Positions 53,392 to 64,000 of a DNA stretch of 64,000 nt are shown one piece after another. The notes beneath the pieces were generated by a model that saw only the letters and a list, made by a program, of their open reading frames with translations, was not told the DNA's origin and searched no databases. This DNA is from Harmonia axyridis (Eukaryota; Arthropoda; Insecta; Coleoptera; Coccinellidae). Position 1 is the stretch's first letter; each line of letters opens with the position of its first letter. The stretch covers positions 22,236,001-22,300,000 of the forward strand of contig NC_059504.1 in assembly GCF_914767665.1 (NCBI RefSeq), given 5' to 3'. The translations under genes and the position numbers were made by a program.

Positions 53392-53750
53392 CTTCCACAT
53401 CTTGTAGAACAAAATCGTGCGAGAATATATCAGAAACGCACAGTTTTCATGGTTATACTTTATTATTATATGTTGGTACTCCGAACTTTCCGCCACGGCT
53501 TTATCTGTCAATTCATCAATTTGCTTTAAAGAAATCAGTTCTGCCAACCAACATTTTTCAATGCAAAAATCACTAAATGATATTTATGGAAATAATTCAT
53601 TGATTTCAATAAAAATGCAGTGAATTAGAGAAAATAATGTATAATACTCGTACAGAAGGCTCATTCTACCACTCGTTCATTCAAAAACTCGCCACTTCGT
53701 GGCTCGTTTTTGAATTTTGAACTCGTGGAAGAATATCAATGCCTTCTGCA
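53392..53750. repeat. Direct repeat copy 1 (with internal hairpin)
   Basis: Shares with 54071-54425 the words cttgtagaacaaa, gttggtactc, ttctgccaac, ttcaatgcaaaaat, cagtgaattagagaaaataa and ctcgccacttcgt. The right part is a hairpin: cattcaaaaactcgccac pairs with gtggctcgtttttgaat. About 85-90% alike by eye. Confidence 0.85.
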
Positions 53751-54070
53751 CTTGTATTATAAATAACTATTATATTCTCTACTCGTGACAATCTTCTATA
53801 CTCTGTATAGACCAATAGCTGTCTGTCATTATATTTTAATAATTTCATCATAAATTCGATATAAACTGAATTGTGATTTATTGTAAAAGTTTGCAGTTTC
53901 TATTTAATTTTTAGACGCCGACAGAAATAAGCGGAAATTCGAACAATTCTGAGGTGCGTCACCTTACAGAAATCTGGTAAGTTCTTAAAGCAAACAGGTG
54001 GTCTTAAAAAGTCTGAAACGAAATCGAATCACTGCACATACGAGGGTTTCTATAGGTTATAGGCCTAATT

Positions 54071-54425
54071 CTGCCATATCTTGTAGAACAAATTCGTACA
54101 AGACTATCTCAGATTCACACATATTTCATAGTTATATTTAATTATTTTATGTTGGTACTCGGAGCTTTTCTGCCACGGATTTATGTACGATCTGTCAAAT
54201 TTTGTGATACAGAAAACTGTTCTGCCAACCCTCATTTTTCAATGCAAAAATGAATAAACGATATTTATGCAATATTTCATTGATTTCAATAAAAATTCAG
54301 TGAATTAGAGAAAATAATGTTATGTATAATACTCGTATTTACACTTGTTCATTCAAAAACTCGCCACTTCGTTGCTCGTTTTTGAATTTTGAACTCGTGG
54401 AAGAATATTAATGCCTTCTGCACTA
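54071..54425. repeat. Direct repeat copy 2 (with internal hairpin)
   Basis: Second copy of the 53392 repeat in the same orientation, about 680 bp away start to start. A partial inverted copy is at 22100-22262. The pair could be long-terminal-like repeats of a small element or two independent insertions. Confidence 0.85.
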
Positions 54426-55115
54426 ATAGTGCACTCGAACTAACAGTAATAACAAAAAATTGGAAAATTCCAAGGACGACTTTTCAATTACAGGGTGAAT
54501 TTCATTTGAGCAATTTTTCTGCGAGAAATGTTACTTTAAATAAATGACATTTTCCAACTTCGACACTCAGTATCTCGAAAACTAGTCATATGTTTGAGAA
54601 GGACCCCATAGACTTTTTTGTTTGGGAGGTCATATTCAACAACATGGGACAAATTCAGAATACGAAATCAAAGTTGTTCAGGAAGATCTCAACTTTATTT
54701 TGCGAGTGTAAATTTCGAAATCAAAACGAAAAACTGTTTTTCTTTTCCAAAATCGATCATAATGTTCCAAGGGCGTAATTGAGGTTCATTGATAAACGGG
54801 CGCCAAAAATCCCCCAGAACCAAGATAATGCTTCTCTAAAATTTTTCCTGTTTTCAATTGATATCAGCACATTCTAGGCTTTCATAAAACAAACTGAGAA
54901 AACCAATACCACAGTTCATTCTATTTCTTCAATTTTTTTTAGAACGCACGAAACTAAAACTCATTTTGAGCAGGATGAAGAATCGACCTTCTATAGTCCA
55001 GATCAGAATCGACATGACAAAATATCAGAATTCGTGATATCAGTAAGACCTGTCATTGTGAAACTTCAAAAGATCTTGTGAATGGTGTCATCAGCTAAAT
55101 TCTAACTAGAGAATT
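54426..55115. other. Spacer and TTLL3-like upstream region
   Basis: Contains a MITE-like edge (tacagggtgaatttcatttg, 54491) and the presumed promoter/5' UTR of the TTLL3-like gene. No core promoter motif was assigned. Confidence 0.35.
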
Positions 55116-55419
55116 ATGCAGCTGCTGTCGAAGAGCCCTGTTCTTTCGGAAGGAAGTGCGGGGGACGAGAAGGAAGATAAGAAGTGCGAGGATGGTACCG
55201 TGATCAAAAAGAAATTTCCTCAAGGAATCTCCAGTGCACCTCCAATCCAATGCAGAGCTGTTACATCCGACATACAGCTCACCATCAACAACTGCATGAA
55301 TCGTTCCAATAGTGCTGTTGGAAGCAAGTACAAGGGTGTGATAACATCTGAAAGATTGGGCCAAATGAAGAAGCTGGTAGAAAATGCCGCTGCTAATGGG
55401 AAAGTTTTCACGATAAGAG
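55116..55419 (+). CDS. TTLL3: TTLL3-like exon 1
   Basis: Starts MQLLSKSPVLSEGS; a polar, non-conserved region leads to QMKKLVENAAANGKVFTIRG. The ATG at 55116 is preceded by in-frame stops. The donor is g|gtttga, a weak GT site, in phase 1. Confidence 0.8.
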
Positions 55420-58400
55420 GTTTGAATTTTTTATTGTAAAATTCTTTGTTTGGAATTGGAATTGTTTCGAATTGGAGCAGGTAGATGGCGTTTGGGTGAA
55501 TATTGCCACAATAGGAATCGAGTCTGTTATCTTTATCATAAGTAAACGTTTTGTTAGGATGGCGAATGTGGCAATAGATGTTGAATATTCGTTCTACGAT
55601 GAATCGTTGGACAATAATCGTCGGTTCACCATTTTGCTAGGTATGTTTCAAAGGGAAACAGTGTTTTGTTCTGATGATGCGCAAGACACCTCTCACACCA
55701 TCGTGGAGAGGTGACTCTGCTGCAACGAGGCGATTCACAAAAACCCGCCGGGGTCGTAGTAAAGTGTGGCGCGACGCTCATAACGCCACCTCTTGGGTAG
55801 ACAGAGTTACTACAATAGAATACTTTTATTATTTTTCTTAACACTTATGCTGAATTCTGAACCTTCTTCAACTCCAGGAAACTGGAACGTAATCAGACAG
55901 CAGCTTATCAAACGTGATTGGCTGGAGAAAGTAGAAATGCCTGAAAAAGAAAAAACCAATCTTTGCGCCAGGATTCGCGGCATTACAGCTTCTGATGAAC
56001 TTATAGGCAATTTACCACTGAAACAAGACTGGGAAAGCCCATCGGCGTATGCAGAAAAATGTGAAAAGTTGGTAAGATTGATTTCAAATTAAGAAAAATT
56101 TGTCGTGTATCAACAAGAGTTGGAAAAGACTATAATTCGAAAGCTGGTCGTAGATTTTAAATGATTGAAGAATTTTTTTCTATAGAATGTATTAAGGTGT
56201 GGCCGGTGAGACAATGCGATGAAGCAAAAATAATAAATACCTGCTTGAAAACATTTAACACTCTTAGGTAGCTGTCATATGATAGAAATAAAATAATAAT
56301 ATCACTTAACAATTTCACGAAAATATTACTGTATAAAAGATGAAACTCAATTAGTTTAATAATTGTTAAATTACTTAATCATGTTTTGAAGTTTTCCCTA
56401 ACTTATTATTGGTTTATATTTACTAATTATTCCCAACTGTTCATTAAACGTGATTTTAATAATTGTTTGAAAAGTTGGTTCATCTTCCTTTGGGGCTTCC
56501 TAACATTTTCTAATTGAAAGCCATCTTTTCATAATCATTTTTATTGAATTATCTTGTATAGTTTTTCCAAGAAATATGACACTTCGAAATTAATGTCAGG
56601 CGTAGGATCTCTATTTAATTTAATTTAAACTTTTTCCTCGATGGTCAATCTTAAAATAATGTTATATTTGAAATCAAATCACAATATAGAAGTCTAGTCA
56701 ATCAGTATCCAGGTTGATCCGAATGTCGCTGTGATCCGAAATCTCGATTGCCTAACCACCTAGCAGAGTTACTTCTATCTAAAACTAAAATAAAGGTTTA
56801 GAACTATTTATAGAGGGATATCGAAAACAGTTAGAGCATAGTATAAAGAATTCCTTATACTATGGTTAGAGATACAGGGTGACTAAAATTACATTAAAGT
56901 AATTTAGGGATAAGTGTGTTGATGTTGACACATCCAAAATATCTTCAATAGTTCTCGAGATATCTCAAAAAACTAAAAATCGAAATTTTTTTTTCCGTAC
57001 TCATTTCGTACAAATATGTTTGTCATGCTCCTGCACTGCACTGTACTGCAATAGGCTGCACCTATTGCAGTTCTACGAATTATAACTTTCGGATCATCGT
57101 TATTCTCCATGAAATTTGGTGAACTCTTGTTGATACACTTTATATGATTCGAGTGAATGGTTGATTTACAGCGACAAAGAACCCTTAGGCACCTTTTACA
57201 CGGAGAGGCGTACGCCTCTCGTACACCCGACAGATCTAAATACAAAGAGTAAAAGGGCTATTTCACACTAGGAGCTTGGAGATATAAGGTCTCTAGAGTA
57301 GGAGATCGCACCTCTCCTTCATCTCGACCAGAGTGCATGTCTAGCAGACCAGAGGATAGGCCTTGTAGAGGGTCGGATAGGGCACCAAAATTCTGGGAAG
57401 GAACAACAAAAATCCCATTTTTAGAAATTTAAGAAGACTTGTAGGCGTATCTTAGGAATGAACATTCAATTCTGATTGGATAATTGAAAATAAAAATAAT
57501 TCCTAAAACATCAAGGAGCCGCCTAAAAATGTAATTGAAATAGGCAAAATTTATCAAATAGAACGTCGACAAGCCTAATGATTGCATGTGTTTTAGCGCA
57601 GTTGTACTCTTCCCATTTAGATCTGTCGGCTCTGTCTCCTTGTGAGCCTTACTGTATGAATCTCGAAGATACAATTATTAATATGATAGCTCAGTGAAGT
57701 TTCTCTCAGAACTTCCTTTAAATTCTCAGGCTAATTTTAGTTCTCTGTGGTGAATTGAAAGGTTAAGTTAGGAAGGGTACAAAATTCAGGTTAAATTTAG
57801 TATTGAAAAATTTGTAATTATTGCTTTATTTTTTCAGATTATCGCACGCCTTCTTCAGAGGGTCGATGCGAACTTATTCTGGAGCATGAAAAGGGACCAA
57901 TTTGACCAAAAGCAACGGTCAAACCCTAACAGAATGTTGAACAGATTCAGCAGAAGTCTCTTTGCATCAAAAGAAGGTTTGGCCCTCTTGTTACAGAATT
58001 ATTATTGGTTCACAGAACCTGACGTTGCAACGGTGAACTTTCCTAGGTGCTTCGTATTAGGTACGAAATCTGAGTATACCCTGGATAAAAAGTGATGAGA
58101 CTTGTTGCTCCTACAATTCTGGTCATTTTTCATTGATTGATCAAATGACGACGTGAAACCTCTAAATATTCTTTTAGTTACTACATCATGGCTAGATCCC
58201 ACATTTCAAAAATGTTCGAAGTAATCGATGAAGAAGTTTTCAAACCTCATCATGTCATGGTCGGTAATGTGAAGTGGTTTTGTGAAAAAACAGTTTTATG
58301 AGAAAAAAGCTGTTTTGTATCTGCCACACAGAGGGTCTTCTGTAGGCAACTGACAACCTTTAACCGCTTCACCAAAGATTCTTCAAAGACCAAAGGTCAC

Positions 58401-61400
58401 AGTTTAGTGTGTCTATAATCTTGTCTATAGGCGTCATTGGACTAACATTTTTGAAAAGGTCACCATTACAATGATGAAATCTGACGGTTCTTTGATAAGT
58501 TGGGCATTTTTTCCATGTTTTTGAGATACCTCACAGGACAGTGTCTCATAAGTGCGCTCGTCAGTTTCCTCAGTTCCTGTTTACTGAGTGATATAACTTT
58601 TTTAGTCCAACTCGTCGATTAGGAAAGAAGTGTCTCTGACCATTAATTGTACGCCAGAACATAAGCTTCCTCTTTTTTTCCAATTCCTCAAATGCCATAG
58701 CTTGATAATTGTTTCATTGCCGGGTATTCCGGAGTAATCAGGCACCCAAATAAGGTTGACTTGGTTTCTTTCTCCGAGTTTTTGAGGGGCGGTTCACATT
58801 CCCAGACTAATTTCGGCTTAACTAGTTGGGAGTCTTGTGCTAGCAGGCTTTTTTCGGAGACTATATACATTTTTGCTCTTCGGTAGTTGCGTTCTGTACA
58901 AAGCGCAACGTACTCCCTTATGGCAAGGGTTCCTGCCTAGAACACAGAAACCCATTGGTATGGCTAATTGGATTAAGAGTCCGTGTATGTCAGCTTTTAC
59001 TCGTCCATCATCAGTTTTCGACCCATCGCTATAAAATACCGCAGACCCTCTAAGGAAAACCCCTTCATTATTAGCCTATTGGTCACGACATGGAAATGCT
59101 GTAATGAAGTTTTTTTGAAACTCGAAATTCATTGGTAGGTTATCTGTGCTCATAATCCAGGAACACCTTGCATTAATTTAGAATGCTAAGGTGCCTTAAG
59201 TTATCGCCTGTTTCAGGTTCTCGATCCTTTTCCACCCTGAGAGCCCATGAGGCCGCCTCACTTTTCAGAAAAATATCTAGAGGAGGCTGGTACAAGATGA
59301 CTTGCAGGTCAGCAGTTGGACAACAACGTGATACTCCTGTGATAGACAGACACGCTGTTCGTTCTACTTTTTGCAGGCCTTATTGTCCTGACACTAGTCT
59401 TGCTCTAGCCCAACAAAGAGCTGCAACACTTATGATTGGCCGAACAATGGATTTGTAGATCCAGTTCGTCAGTTCAGATTTTAGCCCCCATGTTTTTCCG
59501 ATCATCCTCTGGCATGTGGAAAGAGCTCTCTGGCCTTTACTGATCACAGCCACGAGTTGTGAACTCTAGAGCAAATTTCTTCCTTCTGGTGATTGGTACT
59601 GGTATTGTCTTTTTGGGTTTTATATTGAACCTTTCTCGTAGACAACACTCTTGAGTTAGGGTTAGGGCAGCCTGCATTCGATCACTAATCGTGACAGCAT
59701 GCTTGCCCCGAACCACTATGACAATGTCATTGGCATAACCACAGATCTTGAAATTTGTCTTCGAAAGTATTTTTAGAAGGTCGTCAACGACCAGTGACCA
59801 GAGTAGTGGGGTGCCCATGTGACCACCCGTCTCCGGGAAGATCGAGTAAGCGTGGTGCCACACCATTAGGCAGAGAAATATATATCTGAATTATTTTTTA
59901 GAAGCTTTTGAAATGTGGTAGATAACCGTGGCGCATTTTATGTTTATTAACAAAGAATTCCAACCTTTTTGTCAAACAGCCAACATATAGGAACTCTTTG
60001 TGTTGATAACCACAAAATAGCCGAAGGAAGCAGTCAATATGATATTTATTTGAACATACAAAGTACGCGTTAATTTGAAGATAGACTCAATACTTTTTGT
60101 CCAGTGTATAGCATCACGTATTGTGTCGAAAGAATAGAAAGAAATACGGACTTTTCTCATGGAAAGATGTTTTGAAAGGTTTCCCAGAACATTTCAACCA
60201 CTTCGTTGACAACTTCAGAATGACGGCTGCTATAAGTTTATTGAAATATGTTGTACAAACATACGACACCACTAAATTCAAGTACTGCGTGGAATTAACA
60301 GACGGAAAAGTTCCTATATCTTCCTTGAAATTCGGGATAGACCGGTGTTTGGAGTATATCGCCAGTCAAAAACACTTGGATATCGACAGGGATTTCACCA
60401 GGGTAACACAACAGGTAGGTATCTCTTTAACTACTAATTCATTATAATCATTGATTATTATCAAATAGATTGATTTCATTCGTATATCCATGAATTTTCT
60501 CATGAAATTTCACATGTAGGTAGAAATTTCCAGCTAATAGAAGTATGAAATGAATTAACACTTTATCATTTGTTCTTCTTCTGGTTCAAGTGCGCCTTAT
60601 ACAGAGCGCAACGAATTCCCTTATGGTATAGGTTTCTGAATGGAACGAAAAAGGACACTCTGATGAAATAAGGGAATTAGCAGATTTCTAGTCAAATTTA
60701 AACGAGGATTTTATCGAATTTTATGTTATTGTCATGAACGGGTTGGCCAGGGAAAGTTGACCAACGTTCACTTATCTCCGGTTGAGATGTTCTTTTAAAC
60801 CCTGGAAGAGCGACTTTCCAGAGGTCTCGGAGTATTAATAATTATATAAATGCACAAAGATGTTATGGGTGAATCCGGCCCGTCGCTTCAATGTACAGGT
60901 CTTTTTAGTTGACTTTCTTTCTCTAGGGACAGGATTAGTTTACTGGGTCAATAAAAATCGATTTAAATTTAAAAACTAAATTTAATAAAGAAAATTAAAA
61001 ATATCCAAAATTACAATATTCCCTCAATTTCTATGTTGACTCAACGGCCAAAACTTAAAAAAAAAACAAAAAAAAATGTCTCAAATAATCTGTTATTCAA
61101 ACAAACGAAACAATGTACCAACTTTGAATTTGGGAGAATCGGGACTACCAAATAAACTTATTTTCATCGAAAAAACATTCAAACATCAACAACTAAAATA
61201 AAGAGCAAATAGTCAAAAGACTTGCCCTTATCCCACGATGCTAGATGAGTATTTTAGGCCCTGCCTAACCTAGTTTTAATTTTCCCAAACTGTTCACTCG
61301 AAAACGTGTAATTTCTTATATAACACTTCACTCCCGATCCGAGAACTCCGATCTAACCTAATTTATTCCAGAACAGATTCTAAACTTTGTCCCAAAAAAA

Positions 61401-63039
61401 AATAATCCCTAATTTTCTATTTCTGACCTAAGTCTTCCTTTCTCAGAGCCAAAAAAATCCCTTTTCCTGAATACTTGAAATCTCGAAATCTCACACATTT
61501 ACCAATTTACCGTCTATTCAACTTATCCTTATTAAATATTACTCTGATATTGAAAAGAAATTGCTTGGCTCTAAGTCCGGTTTCGCGACCGACGTTCTAA
61601 TTCTCAACCTTTCTCAACACGAGACCCTAAGCGATACTGACTAAAAACTTCCATTTCCATCTCAACAAAATCGCAACATCGTACCTATCTAAGACCGCCC
61701 CAACAATTGCCCAAGATACCATGCCAATTAGATCATTGGTTAAAAGATTTTTTGTCCTTCTTCATTTTTCGTCAACAGACTTTCAACCTCAGTTCAAACT
61801 AGATTTTTATGCAGTCTCAGCAAGAACCATACTTCGAATTTGCCTACAGCCTGACGGATTTTCTGCTGTGTCATATGTGACCAAAAAGCATTTACTGAAT
61901 TTAGATAAACCAAGATTTCCCCGTATCTAAATATATTCTTCTTATCCGTGAAAAATATATCGATTTCACCAACGCAGTGAGACGATAAGTAATGAAAAGC
62001 AATAATCGATAAAGAATATATCCTGCTTCCAAGATAAGATCAGTTTACACAAGTCTCGACCGCTCTTCTAAATTTAACGTCCATCGTTCTGAATAATAAT
62101 TCCAATAATTTCAATAATTTCCATAATTTCCAAATTCCCGATTTACTACATTATGAGAAACTAAGGAATGGTTTCAATAATGTTTCAATTCTTTTTTCGC
62201 ATTCTGTAATTGATTTAGGCTGTTGAATGGTGTACAATAAATAAATAAATTGTAATTGATGATACGAAAAAACAAATTCAACAGTTTGATGGCCTTCTTC
62301 AATTGCAGGAATGGGTTAATTTCATAGACGATTACTATTTGATAGTTCATAATGGGGAAAAATTCAAAACCTCGACGGATACTCCGATATTGACAATTGT
62401 ATCACAAGCTAAAGCGATTCTGAAGGACGTTGCGAAATATTGGACGGAGTACGATACAGATGGATTCAGAAATATTTGGATTCTAAAACCTGGAAATAAA
62501 GTATATTAAAATATAATAATATTTAATATTTCTCTTATTACCTTTTGTTTTTCAGTGTAGAGGAAGGGGTATTATTCTGGTGAAATATCTGAAAGAAGTG
62601 GAGAAAATTATGAATTTGAAATTGAAGTATGTTGTGCAGAAATATATAGGTTTGTATAGATAGGCGATTTGATTATTTTATTATATTATTTTTAGGTTAT
62701 TTTACCTTCACTTGAATTGAATTTATTAATCTTCAGTAAAAATGTTTCGGTTACTTTATTTTATGGATTCAAAATAATTTGGCTTCATTGTGGATTTCCA
62801 ACTAGATTTTTTTTCAATCATCGCAATATCTAATTAAAATATTGGTATATTTCATATAAAAAATATTATTTCAATGAAATAGCTGATTGGTATTTACCGA
62901 TTTACGTTACCATGTTTATAAGATAAAAATCAATAATTTATGTTTCAGAAAGACCGCTGATCATTTACAATACAAAATTCGATATAAGACAATGGTTCTT
63001 AGTCACAAGTGCTCAACCTTTAACCATTTGGATGTACAA
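55116..63039 (+). CDS. TTLL3: TTLL3-like tubulin glycylase, 5' part, continues past the window
   Basis: Seven exons join in phase: 55116-55419, 55878-56071, 57838-58060, 60179-60414, 62309-62500, 62556-62649, 62949-63039 (444 codons so far). TTLL3/8 enzymes ligate glycine to glutamate side chains of axonemal tubulin. Order: a unique N-terminus of about 80 residues; KVFTIRGNWNVIRQQLIKRD-type entry with WLEKVE; NPNRMLNRFSRSLFASKEGL; FPRCFVLG then FVDNFRMTAAISLLK; then the ATP-grasp core IWILKPGNKCRGRGIILVKY, YVVQKYIERPLIIYNTKFDI and RQWFLVTSAQPLTIWMYK. KPG, RGRGI, QKYIERPL and DIRQWFLV are the nucleotide-binding and tubulin-ligase signatures. Introns carry LINE debris. TTLL8 or an insect TTLL3A/B paralogue are alternatives. 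Confidence 0.88.
55878..56071 (+). CDS. TTLL3: TTLL3-like exon 2
   Basis: The acceptor tcaactccag is followed by two bases completing Gly, then NWNVIRQQLIKRDWLEKVEM and a variable segment to KCEKL. The donor ttg|gtaaga is in phase 0. Confidence 0.88.
56072..57837. other. TTLL3-like intron 2
   Basis: AT-rich. A palindrome (ggagaggcgtacgcctctc) is at 57200-57218 and a MITE-like tacagggtgactaaaattac at 56874. No gene. Confidence 0.4.
57838..58060 (+). CDS. TTLL3: TTLL3-like exon 3
   Basis: The acceptor attttttcag is followed by IIARLLQRVDANLFWSMKRD, SNPNRMLNRFSRSLFASKEG, LALLLQNYYWF and FPRCFVL. The donor g|gtacga is in phase 1. Confidence 0.9.
58190..59875 (-). mobile_element. R1/LOA-like LINE, RT to C-terminus, decayed
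   Basis: Minus strand, 59866 down: PLLWSLVVDDLLKILSKTNF, GYANDIVIVVRGKHAVTISD (RT catalytic block, with N for the first D of ADD), RMQAALTLTQECC. RNase H follows: VFYSDGSKTDDGRVKADI near 59035 and QVNLIWVPDYSGIPGNETII near 58760. Then LSKQELRKLTSALMRHCPVR (about 58590), the usual region before the C-terminal zinc finger. Stops throughout. It lies antisense in TTLL3-like intron 3. Confidence 0.8.
60179..60414 (+). CDS. TTLL3: TTLL3-like exon 4
   Basis: The chosen acceptor gttttgaaag|gt gives FPRCFVLG-FPEHFNHFVDNFRMTA, then AISLLKYVVQTYDTTKFKYC and IDRCLEYIASQKHLDIDRDF. An alternative acceptor at 60167 (catggaaag|at) keeps the same frame and adds four residues. I prefer 60179 because the gap between RCF and the FxDxFR block then fits my memory of the family. 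The donor cag|gtaggt is in phase 0. Confidence 0.78.
60595..60650 (-). mobile_element. Short fragment of the same R1/LOA-like LINE RNase H
   Basis: tacagagcgcaacgaattcc-cttatgg closely matches 58895-58923 (tacaaagcgcaacgtactcc-cttatgg) within the RNase H region of the LINE in intron 3. Confidence 0.6.
60651..62308. other. TTLL3-like intron 4
   Basis: AT-rich with long A runs near 61050. A 69-codon open frame at 61721-61930 has no recognisable product. No element is assigned. Confidence 0.4.
62309..62500 (+). CDS. TTLL3: TTLL3-like exon 5: start of ATP-grasp core
   Basis: The acceptor cttcaattgcag is followed by EWVNFIDDYYLIVHNGEKFK and then GFRNIWILKPGNK, the KPG nucleotide-binding block. 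The donor aaa|gtatat is in phase 0. Confidence 0.92.
62556..62649 (+). CDS. TTLL3: TTLL3-like exon 6
   Basis: The acceptor gtttttcag is followed by CRGRGIILVKYLKEVEKIMN and LKLKYVVQKYI. The intron before it is only 55 nt. The donor g|gtttgt, again a weak GT site, is in phase 1. Confidence 0.92.
62949..63039 (+). CDS. TTLL3: TTLL3-like exon 7
   Basis: The acceptor tatgtttcag is followed by two bases completing Glu, then RPLIIYNTKFDIRQWFLVTS and AQPLTIWMY. The donor aa|gtaagt is in phase 2. The rest of the catalytic domain must lie beyond 64000. Confidence 0.92.
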
Positions 63040-63087
63040 GTAAGTGACAGCAAAAAAGTAAGAAAATTAGGAGCGAGGACCTTTGAA

Positions 63088-63170
63088 CCCGCCACTCACC
63101 AGACTCCCGTTTTCGAGCATTCGGAGTGCCTTGGAAGCCGGCTTCCAAGTAGCCTGGTGAGTGGACGTCA
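63088..63170. repeat. Hairpin in TTLL3-like intron 7
   Basis: The outer arms cactcaccagac (63093) and gcctggtgagtg (63153-63164) surround a perfect palindrome ttggaagccggcttccaa. It is GC-richer than its surroundings. Possibly a tiny MITE. Confidence 0.6.
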
Positions 63171-64000
63171 TTAAAGCATGTTTCTATCGATGATTCTGAA
63201 CTACTCTGAACGCTCAGAAGTGTGAGGGATCTATACTATCAAAAATACGGTTAGCAACTGTTGAACAACGAGACATAGATTATAAAAAAAAGAGAGTTAA
63301 CACTTCTTACTAGCAATGAAAGAAAATACCTGATCCAACTCATATTCATAATTCAATTACCGAACGTGGGGAACTCAGTATCTTATTCATTTCGTCACTC
63401 AACCTCATCTAAGCTTCGCGACATAGATCGTTCTCTAATTTAAGCATTTTCGACGTCTCAATGGTTGGAATCTAACAATAGCCCAAATAAATGAACACGA
63501 TGAATTATATTCCAAAATATTAAAATACAAATACATATTATTTAAAAAAAATAATGGCCTAAAAATATATGGTCTTTAATCCCATTGAGAGAATTTGAAA
63601 CTTTCAGCTAACCCAAGCATTTACATTGTCATTACTGGTGAGTAAGATAATAAGCTTGGGAATCATTGAACAATGAATTATAATTAATTCAATAAATAAC
63701 AGTGACCAAAATTCATAAAGTAGGTAGGCAAAGACAAGTAAACAACTGACTCAAATAAACAGTAACTGTTTTATAATATTGAACGACAACGTGTAACAAA
63801 GATGAAGCCTCGAAATGGTTCAAAACAAATAACAAGCTAACGACGTATACAAATACGATAGATTTACATTTTATTGAATATATTAACTGACAAAGACCAA
63901 AAGGAAGTGTTTAAATTTTATTTTTTTTGGTAAAACATAGATAGTATGTTAAGGAATAAATGATTGAATTTGGAGAAAAAAATCGTGAAGGTTTTTTCAT
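63171..64000. other. TTLL3-like intron 7, no exon seen
   Basis: AT-rich intron running to the window edge. No further exon with the expected RFS or lysine-rich continuation was found. Confidence 0.5.

Noticed and set aside
53083..53547. 154-codon minus-strand frame
   Set aside because: It overlaps the 53392 repeat, and the second repeat copy does not preserve the frame.
57165..57245. Possible structured RNA around ggagaggcgtacgcctctc
   Set aside because: Only one short palindrome without further support.
1..64000. CRISPR array, rRNA, bacterial operon or prophage
   Set aside because: No regularly spaced identical repeats, rRNA-like segments or closely packed ORFs with ribosome binding sites; spliced eukaryotic genes dominate.

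Overview
The window is a piece of an AT-rich, transposon-laden animal nuclear genome, almost certainly an insect. The evidence is a complete Methuselah-like GPCR gene (a family largely confined to arthropods), spliced genes with GT-AG introns, and a typical insect mixture of LINEs, mariner, Tc1, Helitron, Ginger-like and hAT-like elements. The order cannot be fixed from the sequence; a beetle is a guess only.

Four host genes can be assembled exon by exon with matching splice phases. (1) A Methuselah-like receptor (+ strand, 3073-29194): seven coding exons, 631 codons, signal peptide plus cysteine-rich ectodomain plus seven membrane segments. It is spread over 26 kb because its introns are filled with transposons. 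(2) SLC7A6OS/Iwr1 (- strand, 36662-34307): three exons, 279 codons, an RNA polymerase II nuclear-import adaptor. (3) ARGLU1 (+ strand, 38920-44560): four exons, 256 codons, a nuclear arginine/glutamate-rich splicing and transcription cofactor, with a possible poison exon in its long intron 2. (4) A TTLL3-like tubulin glycylase (+ strand, from 55116): seven exons seen, running off the right edge. Genes 2 and 3 are divergent, with 2.3 kb between start codons. Nothing suggests that the four genes act in one pathway.

The rest is mobile DNA. Bases 1-3000 hold a LINE tail and a 630-bp foldback. Receptor intron 1 has a jockey-like LINE split by a second element. Intron 2 has an intact RTE-like LINE ORF of 975 codons, a decayed LINE and a Ginger/KRBA2-like transposon with an intact integrase-type ORF. 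Intron 3 has a 5'-truncated I-type LINE with a 14-bp target duplication and an hAT-like element with 8-bp duplications that itself carries a nested TA-flanked foldback. Introns 4-6 have TA-flanked MITEs, a pogo-like remnant and a mariner. The 29-34 kb spacer has a LINE and a second mariner. The 44.6-55 kb spacer has a TTAA-flanked element, LINE tails, a minisatellite split by a MITE, and a Tc1 transposase gene interrupted by both a Helitron and a foldback MITE. The TTLL3-like introns hold an R1/LOA-like LINE.

No prokaryotic operon, CRISPR array, rRNA or virus is visible. One tRNA-derived sequence lies in an SLC7A6OS intron. No wholly new biological system was recognised. The most notable items are the intact Ginger-like transposase with a C-terminal CXC-like cysteine cluster, the Helitron-in-Tc1 insertion whose removal restores the reading frame, and the large foldback upstream of the receptor gene.
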